Part shown: positions 9,261 to 19,178 of the stretch, piece after piece | How the letters are laid out: each line of letters starts with the position of its first letter | Position numbering within the stretch: position 1 is the first letter of the stretch | NCBI RefSeq assembly: GCF_030408815.1 | Contig: NZ_CP047355.1 | Coordinates: 1,488,001 to 1,552,000, forward strand | DNA: 64,000 bases | Direction of reading: 5' to 3' | Source: Corynebacterium freiburgense | GTDB lineage: Bacteria; Actinomycetota; Actinomycetes; Mycobacteriales; Mycobacteriaceae | The notes under the pieces: generated by a model | Database searches by the model: none | Seen by the model: the letters and a program-made list of their open reading frames with translations, nothing else | What the model was told of the DNA's origin: nothing | Translations under genes and position numbers: made by a program

Positions 9261-10458
9261 CTAGCCGCCATCACGAACCGAAACACTTGCCAGAGTACAT
9301 CCACCTGATTTCATAAAAGGAATCCGGGAACGACATTCTGAACCATCAAGGGTGAGCGTTTGAAAATCCTTCGAAGGCTCATCCCATTTACGAATGTGGA
9401 GCGTATTTTTATTGTGGATGTAAAAATAATCGTGCTTTTGCCCGTATGCCCAATGCACATGCGAAGAATCTAATAGAGCATCCTTAACATTGCCGGTCAC
9501 CTTCGAAGTGCCCTCCAAAAGTGATTCACACGATAACACTGCCGTCTTTTTGGATTTTGCCAATCCTGCCTTTTCTTAAACTTTTTGCAAAAATAACGCC
9601 CTGACTGGTGGTGAGCATTGGTTCGGTATGGTGTTCAACCCTTACAGTCCAATCATGCAAAGATTTATCGAGCCGGAACACCGTACCGGAATTCCTAGAT
9701 TTACCTTTAGCGACTTCCTGATGTTTGACAATAAGATACCGCCCGTCGTTTAAGTAAAACAACGATGTTCCTGTTGTTTCACTATCAGGAAACAACTCTT
9801 CTTTCGGGAAAATTACATCGTGCACACCAGCTTGGTGGTCAATCCCTTTCAAAGAAAATTCCCGTGTATTGGGTGACTTTTCACCACCGGATTTGCCAAC
9901 AATCACAAGTGTTTCATCTTCGGCGATTACATATGAATCCATATCCCCGGCTAATGTCACTAGATTGGCGCGCCCACCTGGAAACACATGGACAAAGTCA
10001 TAACAAAATGCATGATCACAGGTGGAACTATCAAAGATAAACACGCCAGATGAGCCATCAGATAAAAAACCATAGGCTGATGTAAACGAGTTTTCTGTCT
10101 TAAATCTATTTACCTCTCCACCAACCATGCGGACTTCACCATAAAAGTTAAGTGCTGATAAACCATCCACCAGTACCGCACCTGGAAAATACCTTGTCAC
10201 ACCCCGAGCTACATCGATTTTCTGACCACCTTTGTTATAGAGAGAATACGACGTTTGATCAAATTCATCGTAAGGGGAATTATGGGCACCAAACCCTACA
10301 ATAATCGTGTCTGGTGCTGCCCAATCAAGAGAATTATCTTCTGATGCTGGATAAGGAAGGTACGAAATAAAAGCAATAAAACAAATGCATACTACAACAG
10401 CAAGCAAAGATTTTAGCCTTTTGTAGTTAAAAAATCTTTTGCCTAAAACACCTAGCAT
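9261..10458 (-). pseudogene. Membrane-anchored hypothetical (propeller-like), frame broken near the 3' end
   Basis: The minus-strand frame from ATG 10458 encodes 310 residues: a cytoplasmic start, one TM helix (about 18-36, LLAVVVCICFIAFISYL), then an exported beta-rich domain with short repeated strand-turn units (YLNDGRYLIV, TLVIVGKSGG). It stops at 9526. A second frame, open from before 9563 to 9261, continues with about 90 similar beta-rich residues ending SGGCTLASVSVRDGG. The frames overlap at an A5 run (minus strand ATCCAAAAAGACGG, around 9550); removing one A joins them as KIQKTAVLSCES. It is therefore one gene with a +1 frameshift, from mutation, slippage or sequencing error. Function unknown; no family recognised. 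Confidence 0.65.
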
Positions 10459-10797
10459 TTCACTCTCACAAGGAACTATCCATCACGGAAGTACACATTT
10501 GCTAGCCCACAACTAGCTGATTTACCGAACGGGAATCGCAGTGCACATACGCGGAAATGTTCCATGCATTCAGAATTACATATTGAGTTTTGCATTTGTA
10601 GCATGATCCGTAGTGTTATACCCCCATTGTTATGTTTCAACTAATGTCTTTTAGGCCTATTTACGTAAAGGTGTTCACGCTATTTCCAGCTTTCTCTTGC
10701 TAAATAAGCTCGTGCACACAACCCCATATCGGCATTTCAAGTATCTAAAATGGAATTAGAAAATCCTCCCAATTCCTATTTTTCTTACATTTACCCC
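10459..10797. other. Intergenic region, 339 nt
   Basis: AT-rich spacer behind DUF3097 and before the broken propeller-like gene, both on the minus strand. TTGAAA and TATAAC on the minus strand (10615-10645) recall promoter boxes but are only 14 nt apart. No gene or RNA recognised. Confidence 0.5.
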
Positions 10798-11634
10798 CTA
10801 TATAAGGTCTTCTTTGGTGAGTTCGGGGACGGTCACAAAATCCACAAGTCGTTCTACAGCACCAATAAGTGTGGCGTCGAGGTCCCGAAAAGAATTCACT
10901 GCGTTGTATACGCGGTTCCAACCTTCTTTGGGGTCGGACCAGCCGAGGCGTTGGCATATTCCGGTTTTCCAGTCTTCGCCTCGGGGAATTTCCGGCCAGG
11001 CACGCATGCCTAAGCGTTCGGGTTTTACTGCCGCCCAAATGTCCACAAAGGGATGTCCGGTCACCAAAACGTGCGGGCCAACCGATTCTGTAAGCCGGGT
11101 TTCTTTAGAGCCAGTAACAAGGTGGTCTGCTAATACACCTACGCGACGCCCCGGACCGGGCTGGAATTCGGCAAGGCGTTCGGGAAGATTATCCAACCCT
11201 TCGAGGTATTCCACAACAACGCCTTCTACACGGAGATCGTGCCCCCAGACTTTTTCTACTATGGCGGCATCGTGAATTCCTTCTACCCAGATTCTCGACG
11301 CCGCGGCCACTTTCGCTTGCACATTCGCTACACGTTTTGAACCCGAATTAGAACGCTGGGGTCCTTGGGGCGCAACATACCTGGTAAGAGTGATTGGGCG
11401 GCCGTCGATAAGAAAGGCGCCGGGCCTTAATTTAAATAAACGTTCGGTCCCGTAGCGATCCTCTAGCCGAATAAAATCTCCGTCATAGGTGCGTTCGAAT
11501 CCCGTGACTGCGCCAACATAACCTGTGGCTTTGACCTCCACAACCAAGCCTGGTTTTGCGGGAACTTCAGCATAGGTTGGTTTTTTATTTCGGGAGTGTC
11601 CGGCAAAGATATCGCCTGCATAGGGATCATTCAT
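10798..11634 (-). CDS. DUF3097 family protein
   Basis: A 278-residue protein with the actinobacterial DUF3097 signatures: the N-terminal PGLVVEVKATGYVGAVTG, DRYGTERLFKLRPGAFLIDG, then a Toprim-like core with SRIWVEGIHDAAIVEKVWG, EYLEGLDN, GVLADHLVTGSKETRL and VLVTGHPFVDIWAAVKP. The E-G-x-H-D-A and D-H-L residues resemble the acidic motifs of Toprim nucleases and primases, so a nucleic-acid role is possible, but no function is established for the family. ATG start at 11634. It is divergent from the next gene, with only 26 nt between them. Confidence 0.85.
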   Translation of the reverse strand: MNDPYAGDIFAGHSRNKKPTYAEVPAKPGLVVEVKATGYVGAVTGFERTYDGDFIRLEDRYGTERLFKLRPGAFLIDGRPITLTRYVAPQGPQRSNSGSKRVANVQAKVAAASRIWVEGIHDAAIVEKVWGHDLRVEGVVVEYLEGLDNLPERLAEFQPGPGRRVGVLADHLVTGSKETRLTESVGPHVLVTGHPFVDIWAAVKPERLGMRAWPEIPRGEDWKTGICQRLGWSDPKEGWNRVYNAVNSFRDLDATLIGAVERLVDFVTVPELTKEDLI

Positions 11635-11646
11635 AAGAAAACAGCC

Positions 11647-11652
11647 TATACT
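11647..11652 (+). promoter_or_regulatory. -10 hexamer TATACT, leaderless start
   Basis: TATACT ends 8 nt before the ATG at 11661, and no Shine-Dalgarno sequence is present. The opposite strand of the same spacer reads AGTATAGG about 11 nt before the divergent DUF3097 start, so the two promoters may overlap. Confidence 0.5.
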
Positions 11653-11660
11653 GTTCGGCT

Positions 11661-12347
11661 ATGGAATCTCGGTTGGCGGTGTATACGCCATTGCAGCATG
11701 GCGCGGTGTGGCTTGGTGGCTGGCTTCATGGCAAAGTTCCCTATGATCATGTAGCTGATGCTTTTATCGCTTTGTTTGGCAGTATGCCAAGTACCGAACT
11801 TTTACGGGAAATTCGAATTCATGCTGAGCACGCCTCACCGAGCGTTCGATTGGCGCTTTTCGGCCCTGGCGATCCACATGGATTGCCCGAAGCAGAAGCA
11901 TTAGTAATTGGAAATATTGTGCTATCACCGGCATTAGATACCCAAGGTGTGACAATTGCATGGAATTGGCGGGAGCACACTGGCAATATGCATTTGCCGT
12001 TTTATTCGGCGAGCGAGGCGGCGGTAATGCTGCAAGAGGCAACAAATCGGGCGATTACGAGCATGGAGCAATTCCAGCGGCGGTCGGCCCATAATAGTGC
12101 CCAAGCGCGGGAATATGTTGCGCAGCTTCAAGACCGTTATAGTGAGCCCGGTTTACCAGCTGACACCGACCCTCGTGCGGTAAAACTTTTTGCGCAAGCT
12201 AATACTGTCGCTGCGGTCATTGAAACAATGCACAATTACATTGGTGATTATAATTTTGACGCCGAACTCTTATCTTTACTACAACATGTACGCCGTGCTC
12301 GTATGGCGGGTGTAGACCAAGCAGTTATAGCATTCTCGCGGGGGTAG
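11661..12347 (+). CDS. Conserved hypothetical protein
   Basis: A soluble protein of 228 residues with no signal peptide or TM helix. No catalytic motif is recognised. The middle (about 115-170) is helical and Gln/Glu-rich, with [23 protein letters not shown]; the C-terminus ends in [23 protein letters not shown]. Codon use resembles its neighbours, so it looks like native chromosomal coding. The start is supported by an adjacent -10 box (leaderless). Its last 23 bp overlap the 3' end of the convergent ferrochelatase gene. I do not recognise a family. Confidence 0.6.
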   Translation: MESRLAVYTPLQHGAVWLGGWLHGKVPYDHVADAFIALFGSMPSTELLREIRIHAEHASPSVRLALFGPGDPHGLPEAEALVIGNIVLSPALDTQGVTIAWNWREHTGNMHLPFYSASEAAVMLQEATNRAITSMEQFQRRSAHNSAQAREYVAQLQDRYSEPGLPADTDPRAVKLFAQANTVAAVIETMHNYIGDYNFDAELLSLLQHVRRARMAGVDQAVIAFSRG

Positions 12348-13404
12348 CTACTCGTGCTGGGCGCGCAGAAACACAGCAATCAGGGGCACATGGATCACCA
12401 TTAACGGTACAACCTCGGGACGGTTCTACACCGAGGCGGCGAGCCGGGAGATCATCTGTATGTTCCCGAATAAGTTCAACGACCATGCTTGCGAACTCCG
12501 CAGTTGGGCCTGCGGTCCGTGTGCGCTCGATCGGCATATGGAGTAGTTTTGCTTCTTCTGCAAGCTCGGAATCAAGGTCCCACACTACCTCGATATGATC
12601 AGAGACAAATCCAATGGGGCACACAATTGCGGATACTGCTCCTTTAGAGTGAATATCTACAATATGGTCCACAATGTCGGGGTCCAGCCAAGGCACCCGA
12701 GGATCACCAGAACGTGATTGCCAAACCAAATCAAAATCTAGGAATCCAGCCCTATAGGCCACCAGTTTGGATGCCTCATACACTTGCCGGGAATACAGGT
12801 TTTCTCTCAGCCCCGATGCCGCATCAGCAGCGAGCGGAATCGAGTGTGCAGTAAACACTAAGCGGGCTTTTTCCCGTACGTCTGCAGGAAGCTTGGCTTG
12901 GGATTCTTGCACAGCGTCCACCATCGCAGAAATAAACAATGGATGATCATAGAAATGACGCAATTTAGTAAAGGTTATTTCTGGTAAACCTGCTTCCGCG
13001 ATTGCGGCACGCATCGTCAAAATATCCTCATCGTATTGCCTACAACCGGAGTATCCACCCCATGCGGAAGTGGCAAACACAAGGGCGTTTTTTACACCAT
13101 CTTCGGCCATCTGCAATGCGGTATCCGCAGCCATTGGATGCCAGTTGCGGTTGGCAAAATAGACCTTAAGATCTATGCCTACGCGCCCCAGTTCCGCCTC
13201 TACGTTCTGTATGATTTCGCGATTAAGCGCATTAAGTGGACTCACTCCACCAAAGTGATGGTAGTGTTCCTCAACTTCATCAAGACGCTCCGGAGGAACG
13301 CCTCTTCCTCGGGTAACGTTTTCTAAGAATGGGCGAACATCCGCGTGCCCCTCAGGGCCACCAAAGGAAAGAAATACCAAAGCATCAAACTTAGTACCAG
13401 CCAT
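12325..13404 (-). CDS. hemH: Ferrochelatase (coproporphyrin-type)
   Basis: A 359-residue class-II chelatase that inserts iron into the porphyrin; in actinobacteria the substrate is coproporphyrin III (the enzyme is also called CpfC). Visible signatures are FLSFGGPEG at the N-terminus, the iron-binding HSIP motif in [12 protein letters not shown], and [20 protein letters not shown] with its acidic residues. The C-terminus carries the Cys cluster [13 protein letters not shown], the set that binds a [2Fe-2S] cluster in mycobacterial and corynebacterial enzymes. ATG start; weak ribosome binding site. It lies 21 nt downstream of the NlpC/P60 gene on the same strand. Confidence 0.94.
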   Translation of the reverse strand: MAGTKFDALVFLSFGGPEGHADVRPFLENVTRGRGVPPERLDEVEEHYHHFGGVSPLNALNREIIQNVEAELGRVGIDLKVYFANRNWHPMAADTALQMAEDGVKNALVFATSAWGGYSGCRQYDEDILTMRAAIAEAGLPEITFTKLRHFYDHPLFISAMVDAVQESQAKLPADVREKARLVFTAHSIPLAADAASGLRENLYSRQVYEASKLVAYRAGFLDFDLVWQSRSGDPRVPWLDPDIVDHIVDIHSKGAVSAIVCPIGFVSDHIEVVWDLDSELAEEAKLLHMPIERTRTAGPTAEFASMVVELIREHTDDLPARRLGVEPSRGCTVNGDPCAPDCCVSARPARVATPARML

Positions 13405-13425
13405 GCCGGAAAGGATACCCTCTAC

Positions 13426-15108
13426 TTACTGAATCAAGCGAACCGCATATGGGCTCATGCCGGACCATCGTACTGGCGAAACTTGAACAGATGATCCAGA
13501 TTGCGGTGCCTCGAGCATAGTTCCATCGCCAAGATATATCGCAACGTGATGTTCCGCATTTGGCCCATAGAAAATGAGATCACCTCGTTGCATTTCACTT
13601 GGGTCGATTTTGGTCCCGTGATTGTATTGGTATCCAGTGTAATGCGGTAAGGAAATACCAATTCCCGCAAATGCATACACCATAAGCCCAGAGCAATCGA
13701 AGCCAACTTTATTAAAGTCCCCATGAGAATCTGCCACGCCGCCATCAGGAATTCCTTGGGTCGGGCCGCTTGCATTGCCGCCTCCCCAGGCATACGGGGT
13801 ACCTATTTGAGACATTGCTCGGTTGATTACTAGCTCAACTTTTTCCTCCCGCGAACCGGAAATAGTTTCGCTTGCAGATTCACTCAAGGAGGTATAGCTA
13901 TTATCCGCTTCCGATGCGAAGGTGAAGCCTTCTTGCTGACTTTCCACTCCTCCATCTGCCGAACTGATATCCGAGGTATTGTATGGGTCTTCAAGATCCT
14001 GATGGTTCGGTGTGCCTGCCTGAATTAAGGCCTCCGCTGCAAGCGCCGCAGCAGCTAATGCCGCCTGCTTTAACAATTCAGCTTGTTCGGCATTATGGGC
14101 TTCTTGCTCGGCCCGCACTCGGGCTTCTTCCGCTTCTTGAGCTGCAATTTCAGCACGTTCCTGCGCCGAAATCTGCTCATCACCACCAGAAGCTGCTTCC
14201 GCTTGTTGTTGTGCCTGTACCGCTTCTGCTTCACGACGTCGCTGTTCTTCAGCTTTCGCGTCTGCTTCCTGGCGCGCAGCTTCCGCTTGCGCTTCCGTGG
14301 CTTTGCGTTCTTGTTCAGCCCGCTCAAAGTCTTGATACTCGGCGCGTTGCCTGCCTAGATCTTGAACAAGTGTGCGCGCACGGGCAAGCCGCTGTTCGGC
14401 ATCCGAGCGCTGACGAACAAGTCCCTCGCGTTCGCCTTGTTTCGCTTGTAATAAAGCCTTATTGCGTTCGATATTAGCTTCGGCTTCAGCGCGGGCTTGC
14501 TCGGCCGAAGTCTCCCGCTCTTCTGCATGCTGTTGTGCCTGTCGAAGTAGAGAATCTTGATTTGCTTCTTCAGTACGTAATCGTTCAAGTCGTTCAATAA
14601 CTTTTTGTTGATTTTCCGCACGCATGCGAAGAAACGTTTGGCGATCTAATCCATTTCTGTCCGTGGATTTGCCAGACATTCCAGCAACTCCTGGAGAAGA
14701 TGCACCCCTTCTATATGCGGTCCGCGCGATTTCATCCAAAGCAGCTTGCGCTTGCTCAAGGTTGCTTTGCGTGTCCTGCAAGCGTGTTCGTGCATTGCGA
14801 GCATCCTGGCGCGCGGTTTCCGCCGTAGCCTGCGCATCATGCAGATCAACAATGGCTTTATTCACAGCTTCCCGCAAACCGCCCATTTCATTTTCTAGAC
14901 GGCGCACTTCTGCATCTTTTTCAGAAATAGAAGTTACAAGCCTGGAAACATCGCCATTACTTTCAGTTACCGCTTGGTCTGCCTCGACGATAGCCGAGTC
15001 TGAAGGATTTGTAGGTTGAGCAGCTACTTGAACACTGTGCGTCAAGCCTGAAGCACAGACTGCCACAGCAACCATCCTGGTCGCAACAGTGCGGAAGCGA
15101 CGATTCAC
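13426..15108 (-). CDS. Secreted NlpC/P60 peptidoglycan hydrolase (RipA-like)
   Basis: A 560-residue exported endopeptidase. It has an N-terminal signal peptide (about 1-30, cleavage near VQVAAQ), then a long coiled-coil region to about residue 330 rich in Ala, Glu, Gln and Arg, a low-complexity linker, and a C-terminal NlpC/P60 domain. The catalytic Cys is in VGFDCSGLMVYAF, the His in EHHVAIYLGDG, and a polar third residue follows near LEAP. Homologues cut the stem peptide during cell separation (C. glutamicum cg1735, C. diphtheriae DIP1281, mycobacterial RipA). The start is placed at GTG 15108 because GAAGGAG lies 5 nt upstream; the GTG at 15114 touches it. Its neighbours, Rv1476-like and acn, keep the order found in mycobacteria. 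Confidence 0.92.
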   Translation of the reverse strand: MNRRFRTVATRMVAVAVCASGLTHSVQVAAQPTNPSDSAIVEADQAVTESNGDVSRLVTSISEKDAEVRRLENEMGGLREAVNKAIVDLHDAQATAETARQDARNARTRLQDTQSNLEQAQAALDEIARTAYRRGASSPGVAGMSGKSTDRNGLDRQTFLRMRAENQQKVIERLERLRTEEANQDSLLRQAQQHAEERETSAEQARAEAEANIERNKALLQAKQGEREGLVRQRSDAEQRLARARTLVQDLGRQRAEYQDFERAEQERKATEAQAEAARQEADAKAEEQRRREAEAVQAQQQAEAASGGDEQISAQERAEIAAQEAEEARVRAEQEAHNAEQAELLKQAALAAAALAAEALIQAGTPNHQDLEDPYNTSDISSADGGVESQQEGFTFASEADNSYTSLSESASETISGSREEKVELVINRAMSQIGTPYAWGGGNASGPTQGIPDGGVADSHGDFNKVGFDCSGLMVYAFAGIGISLPHYTGYQYNHGTKIDPSEMQRGDLIFYGPNAEHHVAIYLGDGTMLEAPQSGSSVQVSPVRWSGMSPYAVRLIQ

Positions 15109-15381
15109 TGACACTCCTTCTCAGTGCAACGTAGACCTGAGCCCATCGTTTTGAGCCCTGTTCCACGCCGCGAGGCTCGGGACAATGCTCACGTGTCAAC
15201 CACCCATCAATGACCCCAACCATCACAAATCTGTTCGGTACAAGCTTCCCCACAAGACCGCATTATCAAATGTGACCAAAGTTGTAGAAATGATGTGTTT
15301 CAACTCGTGAGCTGTTATCAGAACCATAGGCCACAACTGTCACTCGACGATACTTTTGAATCATAGATAGACAGAAATAAA

Positions 15382-15413
15382 GGCCAGGCACAAATATTTA
15401 TCTGTGGCTGGCC
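15382..15413 (-). terminator. Rho-independent terminator of the Rv1476-like gene
   Basis: GGCCAGGCACA (15382-15392) pairs with TGTGGCTGGCC (15403-15413), 10 of 11 positions, over a 10-nt AT loop. On the minus strand the hairpin is followed by TTTATTTCT. Confidence 0.7.
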
Positions 15414-15440
15414 TGCAGAGACGTCGATATGAATTTGTTA

Positions 15441-15456
15441 TGTGGTATTTGTCACA
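15441..15456. promoter_or_regulatory. GlxR/CRP-like half-matching site
   Basis: TGTGGTATTTGTCACA fits the corynebacterial GlxR consensus TGTGANNTANNTCACA except at one left-arm base and one central base. It lies about 330 nt before the NlpC/P60 start, between that gene and the Rv1476-like gene, so its target is uncertain. Confidence 0.3.
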
Positions 15457-15531
15457 CTATGGGATATCCACGGCGTGTCGCAGCAATACTTGCGGACACT
15501 TATGAAAACCTTAATCAGCAAACGTCAAGCC

Positions 15532-16014
15532 TTAAGACTTGACTGAGCGGAACGATAGAAACGCTAGCACAATTGTTACAATCACCACCGCCAACAACCC
15601 AGTATGAACAAGCCCCCATGAAACAGGTTCCTGGCCAAGATTTTCGGTAAGCCAACGAAAACTCCCCACATAGTTTGGGTCGTTAAAAATCACTTTTTCG
15701 GCGGCCTCAATATCCGCTCGCGTGTGTTCGCTACTTACGATCGTTCCATAGTAAGGCGAACGGACTACCACCGTTTCTGCCTGGGTGCGCAACAATAATT
15801 CTTGTGCAATATCCCGCATGTCGGCTGGCATATCGGGCATACGATCAAGTGCAACAAATGCATATTCGCCATGCCCATCAGCACGAGCCTGCTGGGCCAC
15901 AGCTTCTAGTTCACTCTCAAGGTTTGGATATTGTTCCCCCAGGGTACCCACAGCTACTGAATCTTCGTTTATGTCGGCTGCGAGCGCATCCAAATCTACG
16001 TCCTGGGGGATCAT
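15532..16014 (-). CDS. Rv1476-type single-pass membrane protein
   Basis: 160 residues. The first 125 form a soluble alpha/beta domain (GEYAFVALDRMPDMPADMRDIAQELL, ETVVVRSPYYG), followed by one C-terminal TM helix (about 138-156, HTGLLAVVIVTIVLAFLSF) and a short basic tail. The position between aconitase and an NlpC/P60 hydrolase matches Rv1476 between acn and ripA in M. tuberculosis, the main reason for the call. Function unknown; a link to envelope remodelling is inferred from synteny. ATG at 16014. It is divergent from acn. Confidence 0.75.
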   Translation of the reverse strand: MIPQDVDLDALAADINEDSVAVGTLGEQYPNLESELEAVAQQARADGHGEYAFVALDRMPDMPADMRDIAQELLLRTQAETVVVRSPYYGTIVSSEHTRADIEAAEKVIFNDPNYVGSFRWLTENLGQEPVSWGLVHTGLLAVVIVTIVLAFLSFRSVKS

Positions 16015-16190
16015 TCTTTATCCTCAAAATTGCATTGAACTACTAACTAACGTGTCATCCGCTGCACATGCGGAGGTGCTAAGACGGGGGTAACCTTACC
16101 ATTTGTGTGCGCGAATATCCGCACTTCATCTCTATCAGAAGCTTGGCCGCCGGGGGTGAAGCACACTCCCAAATTGAAAAAATTCAACAA

Positions 16191-16206
16191 CAGAACGCCC
16201 GTACTG
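16191..16206. promoter_or_regulatory. AcnR operator
   Basis: CAGAACGCCCGTACTG matches the published AcnR imperfect inverted repeat CAGNACnnncGTACTG at every specified position. It sits just upstream of TATGCT (16208-16213), a plausible acn -10, so bound AcnR would block the promoter. Confidence 0.85.
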
Positions 16207-16306
16207 TTATGCTATCGAATGACCGCGTACCGCGCGTTTGTCTGATGCGTCGGCCCCAGCCAATGCTTTTTGAGCCGACAGTAATCACCCTTGAATATCT
16301 TAGGAA

Positions 16307-19093
16307 GTGGAGCTCACTGTGACTGAAAGCAAGAACTCCTTTAACGCCAAAAGCACGCTGAAGGTCGGCGAAAAGTCGTATGACTATTTTGCCCTCAGCG
16401 CCGTACCAGGCATGGAGAAGCTGCCATACTCACTCAAGGTTCTTGGGGAGAACCTTCTGCGCACCGAAGATGGCGCAAATATCACTACCGAACACATCGA
16501 AGCGATTGCGAACTGGGATCCTTCTGCTGAACCCAGCATCGAAATTCAGTTCACCCCAGCACGTGTGCTTATGCAGGACTTTACTGGCGTTCCTTGCGTC
16601 GTTGACCTTGCAACCATGCGTGAAGCTGTGAAGACCCTTGGTGGTGATCCCGATAAGGTAAACCCACTCAACCCAGCCGAAATGGTGATCGACCACTCGG
16701 TAATTATTGAAGCTTTCGGCTCTTCTGATGCTCTAGCCAAGAACGTTGATATTGAATACGAGCGCAATGAAGAGCGCTATCAATTCCTGCGTTGGGGTTC
16801 TAAGGCTTTCTCCAACTTCCGCGTGGTACCCCCAGGAACCGGCATTGTCCACCAGGTAAACATTGAGAACCTCGCCCGTGTTGTCTTTGACAATGATGGT
16901 TTGGCATACCCAGATACCTGTATTGGTACTGACTCCCACACCACTATGGAAAACGGCCTTGGCATTCTCGGCTGGGGCGTTGGTGGTATTGAAGCCGAGG
17001 CAGCCATGCTCGGCCAGCCAGTATCCATGCTTATTCCACGCGTAGTGGGCTTCAAACTGACCGGTGAAATCCCAGCTGGTGTCACCGCAACGGACGTGGT
17101 GCTTACCATTACTGAAATGCTGCGTAAGCACGGCGTCGTCCAGAAATTCGTTGAGTTCTATGGCTCAGGCGTGAAGGCTGTACCACTGGCAAACCGCGCC
17201 ACCATCGGCAATATGTCCCCAGAGTTCGGCTCTACCTGTGCCATGTTCCCGATTGATGAGCAGACCACCAAGTACATGCGACTGACCGGCCGCTCCGAAG
17301 AACAAATTGCGCTTGTTGAGGCATACGCTAAAGCTCAGGGAATGTGGCTGGATGAAAACACTCCAGAGGCAGAGTACTCCGAGTACCTAGAACTCGATCT
17401 ATCCACCGTAGTTCCTTCGATTGCAGGCCCGAAGCGTCCACAAGACCGTATCCTGCAGTCCGAAGCCAAGGCACAATTCCGCAAGGATCTGCCAAACTAC
17501 CTCGGCGAAGACGGCACTTTCGAACCAGCCAAGCTTGGCGAACCTGGCGAGGCAAACTACAACTCTTCCCGCGCTGGCCACGGCGAATCTGCAGCCGAAG
17601 GCGCAGAAGGCCGCGCATCCCGCCCAGTTGTTGTTTCTTCACCTCGCGGCGGCGACTACACCCTTGACCATGGCATGGTTGCCATTGCGTCCATTACTTC
17701 CTGCACCAATACCTCAAACCCATCCGTTATGATCGGCGCTGGCCTGATCGCACGGAAAGCAAACGAAAAGGGCCTCAAGGCAAAGCCATGGGTTAAGACC
17801 ATTTGCGCCCCTGGTTCCCAGGTCGTTGACGGCTACTACAAGCGCGCCGACCTCTGGAAAGACCTGGAAGCTCTCGGCTTCTACCTCGCAGGTTTTGGCT
17901 GCACCACCTGTATTGGTAACTCCGGTCCCCTTCCTGAAGAAGTCTCCAAGGCCATCAACGAGTATGACCTAACCGCTACCGCAGTACTTTCCGGTAACCG
18001 TAACTTTGAAGGCCGCATCTCCCCTGATGTGAAGATGAACTACCTGGCCTCCCCAATTATGGTCATTGCTTATGCGATCGCTGGCACTATGGACTTTGAT
18101 TTTGAAACCCAACCACTGGGCCAAGATCAAGATGGCAATGATGTCTTCCTTAAAGACATCTGGCCATCCACCGAAGAAATCGAAGAGACAATTGAATCGG
18201 CGATTTCCCGCGAACTGTATGAAGCCGACTACGCCGACGTCTTCCTCGGTGACGAGCAGTGGCAAAACCTCCCAACCCCTGAAGGCAAGACTTTCGCTTG
18301 GGACGAGTCCTCCACCTATATCCGCAAGGCACCTTACTTCGATGGTATGACCATGGATCCAGAACCAGTCACCGATATCAAGGGTGCTCGCGTTCTGGCC
18401 AAGCTGGGCGACTCGGTAACCACTGACCACATCTCCCCTGCATCCTCCATTAAGCCCGGCACCCCTGCCGCACAATACCTGGATGAAAATGGTGTGGCAC
18501 GTCAGGATTACAACTCCCTCGGATCTCGTCGTGGTAACCACGAAGTAATGATGCGCGGTACCTTCGCCAATATCCGCCTCCAAAACCAACTGGTTGATAT
18601 TGCTGGTGGCTACACCCGCGACTTCACCCAAGAAGGTGGTCCACAGGCCTTTATCTTCGATGCTTGCCAAAACTACAAGGCAGCCGGCATTCCACTGGTT
18701 GTTCTCGGCGGCAAGGAGTACGGCACTGGTTCCTCCCGTGACTGGGCTGCGAAGGGCACCAACCTGCTTGGGGTCAAGGCCGTAATCACCGAATCCTTCG
18801 AGCGTATCCACCGCTCCAACCTGATTGGTATGGGTGTTATTCCGCTTCAGTTCCCTGAAGGTGAATCACACGAGTCCCTGGGCCTTGACGGCACCGAGAC
18901 CTTCAACATTGAAGGTATTGAAGAGCTCAATAATGGTGTCACCCCAGCTACCGTGCATGTAACTGCCACGAAGGAAGACGGTTCCAAGATCGAATTCGAT
19001 GCAGTGGTACGTATTGATACCCCCGGTGAAGCCGACTACTACCGCAATGGCGGCATTCTGCAGTTCGTACTGCGTAATATGGCAAAAAGCTAG
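16307..19093 (+). CDS. acn: Aconitate hydratase
   Basis: The 928-residue monomeric aconitase (AcnA/IRP type) converts citrate to isocitrate in the TCA cycle. The [4Fe-4S] ligands are visible as [13 protein letters not shown] (Cys near residue 465) and [11 protein letters not shown] (two Cys, CxxC). The swivel domain has [16 protein letters not shown] and [11 protein letters not shown]. The sequence is almost colinear with C. glutamicum Acn, except for a variable linker near residues 395-445. Two in-frame GTG starts exist, 16307 and 16319. The first matches the C. glutamicum annotation; the second has GGAG 6 nt upstream. Controlled by the AcnR operator upstream; acnR follows. Confidence 0.97.
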   Translation: MELTVTESKNSFNAKSTLKVGEKSYDYFALSAVPGMEKLPYSLKVLGENLLRTEDGANITTEHIEAIANWDPSAEPSIEIQFTPARVLMQDFTGVPCVVDLATMREAVKTLGGDPDKVNPLNPAEMVIDHSVIIEAFGSSDALAKNVDIEYERNEERYQFLRWGSKAFSNFRVVPPGTGIVHQVNIENLARVVFDNDGLAYPDTCIGTDSHTTMENGLGILGWGVGGIEAEAAMLGQPVSMLIPRVVGFKLTGEIPAGVTATDVVLTITEMLRKHGVVQKFVEFYGSGVKAVPLANRATIGNMSPEFGSTCAMFPIDEQTTKYMRLTGRSEEQIALVEAYAKAQGMWLDENTPEAEYSEYLELDLSTVVPSIAGPKRPQDRILQSEAKAQFRKDLPNYLGEDGTFEPAKLGEPGEANYNSSRAGHGESAAEGAEGRASRPVVVSSPRGGDYTLDHGMVAIASITSCTNTSNPSVMIGAGLIARKANEKGLKAKPWVKTICAPGSQVVDGYYKRADLWKDLEALGFYLAGFGCTTCIGNSGPLPEEVSKAINEYDLTATAVLSGNRNFEGRISPDVKMNYLASPIMVIAYAIAGTMDFDFETQPLGQDQDGNDVFLKDIWPSTEEIEETIESAISRELYEADYADVFLGDEQWQNLPTPEGKTFAWDESSTYIRKAPYFDGMTMDPEPVTDIKGARVLAKLGDSVTTDHISPASSIKPGTPAAQYLDENGVARQDYNSLGSRRGNHEVMMRGTFANIRLQNQLVDIAGGYTRDFTQEGGPQAFIFDACQNYKAAGIPLVVLGGKEYGTGSSRDWAAKGTNLLGVKAVITESFERIHRSNLIGMGVIPLQFPEGESHESLGLDGTETFNIEGIEELNNGVTPATVHVTATKEDGSKIEFDAVVRIDTPGEADYYRNGGILQFVLRNMAKS

Positions 19094-19114
19094 TATCTAG
19101 CTTGCTGCCCAAAT

Positions 19115-19145
19115 CAAGGGGGCTGCTGTTTTGGCGGCCCCCTTG
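19115..19145 (+). terminator. Hairpin after acn
   Basis: CAAGGGGGC (19115-19123) and GCCCCCTTG (19137-19145) form a perfect 9-bp GC-rich stem with a 13-nt loop, 21 nt past the acn stop. No T-run follows, so termination may be partial and acnR may be read through. Confidence 0.55.
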
Positions 19146-19178
19146 CCATAGCTCGAAATGCCTCAAAGGAGCAAGACT

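Larger units (their letters stand above)
15109..15531. other. Spacer upstream of the NlpC/P60 gene
   Basis: About 420 nt with no open frame of note. It contains the terminator of the Rv1476-like gene (15382-15413), a GlxR-like site (15441-15456) and, presumably, a promoter and long leader for the hydrolase. I looked for the c-di-AMP (ydaO) riboswitch that some actinobacteria have before such genes and could not recognise its conserved strings. Confidence 0.5.

Noticed and set aside
15109..15381. c-di-AMP (ydaO) riboswitch before the NlpC/P60 gene
   Set aside because: The conserved riboswitch strings could not be seen by eye on the minus strand.
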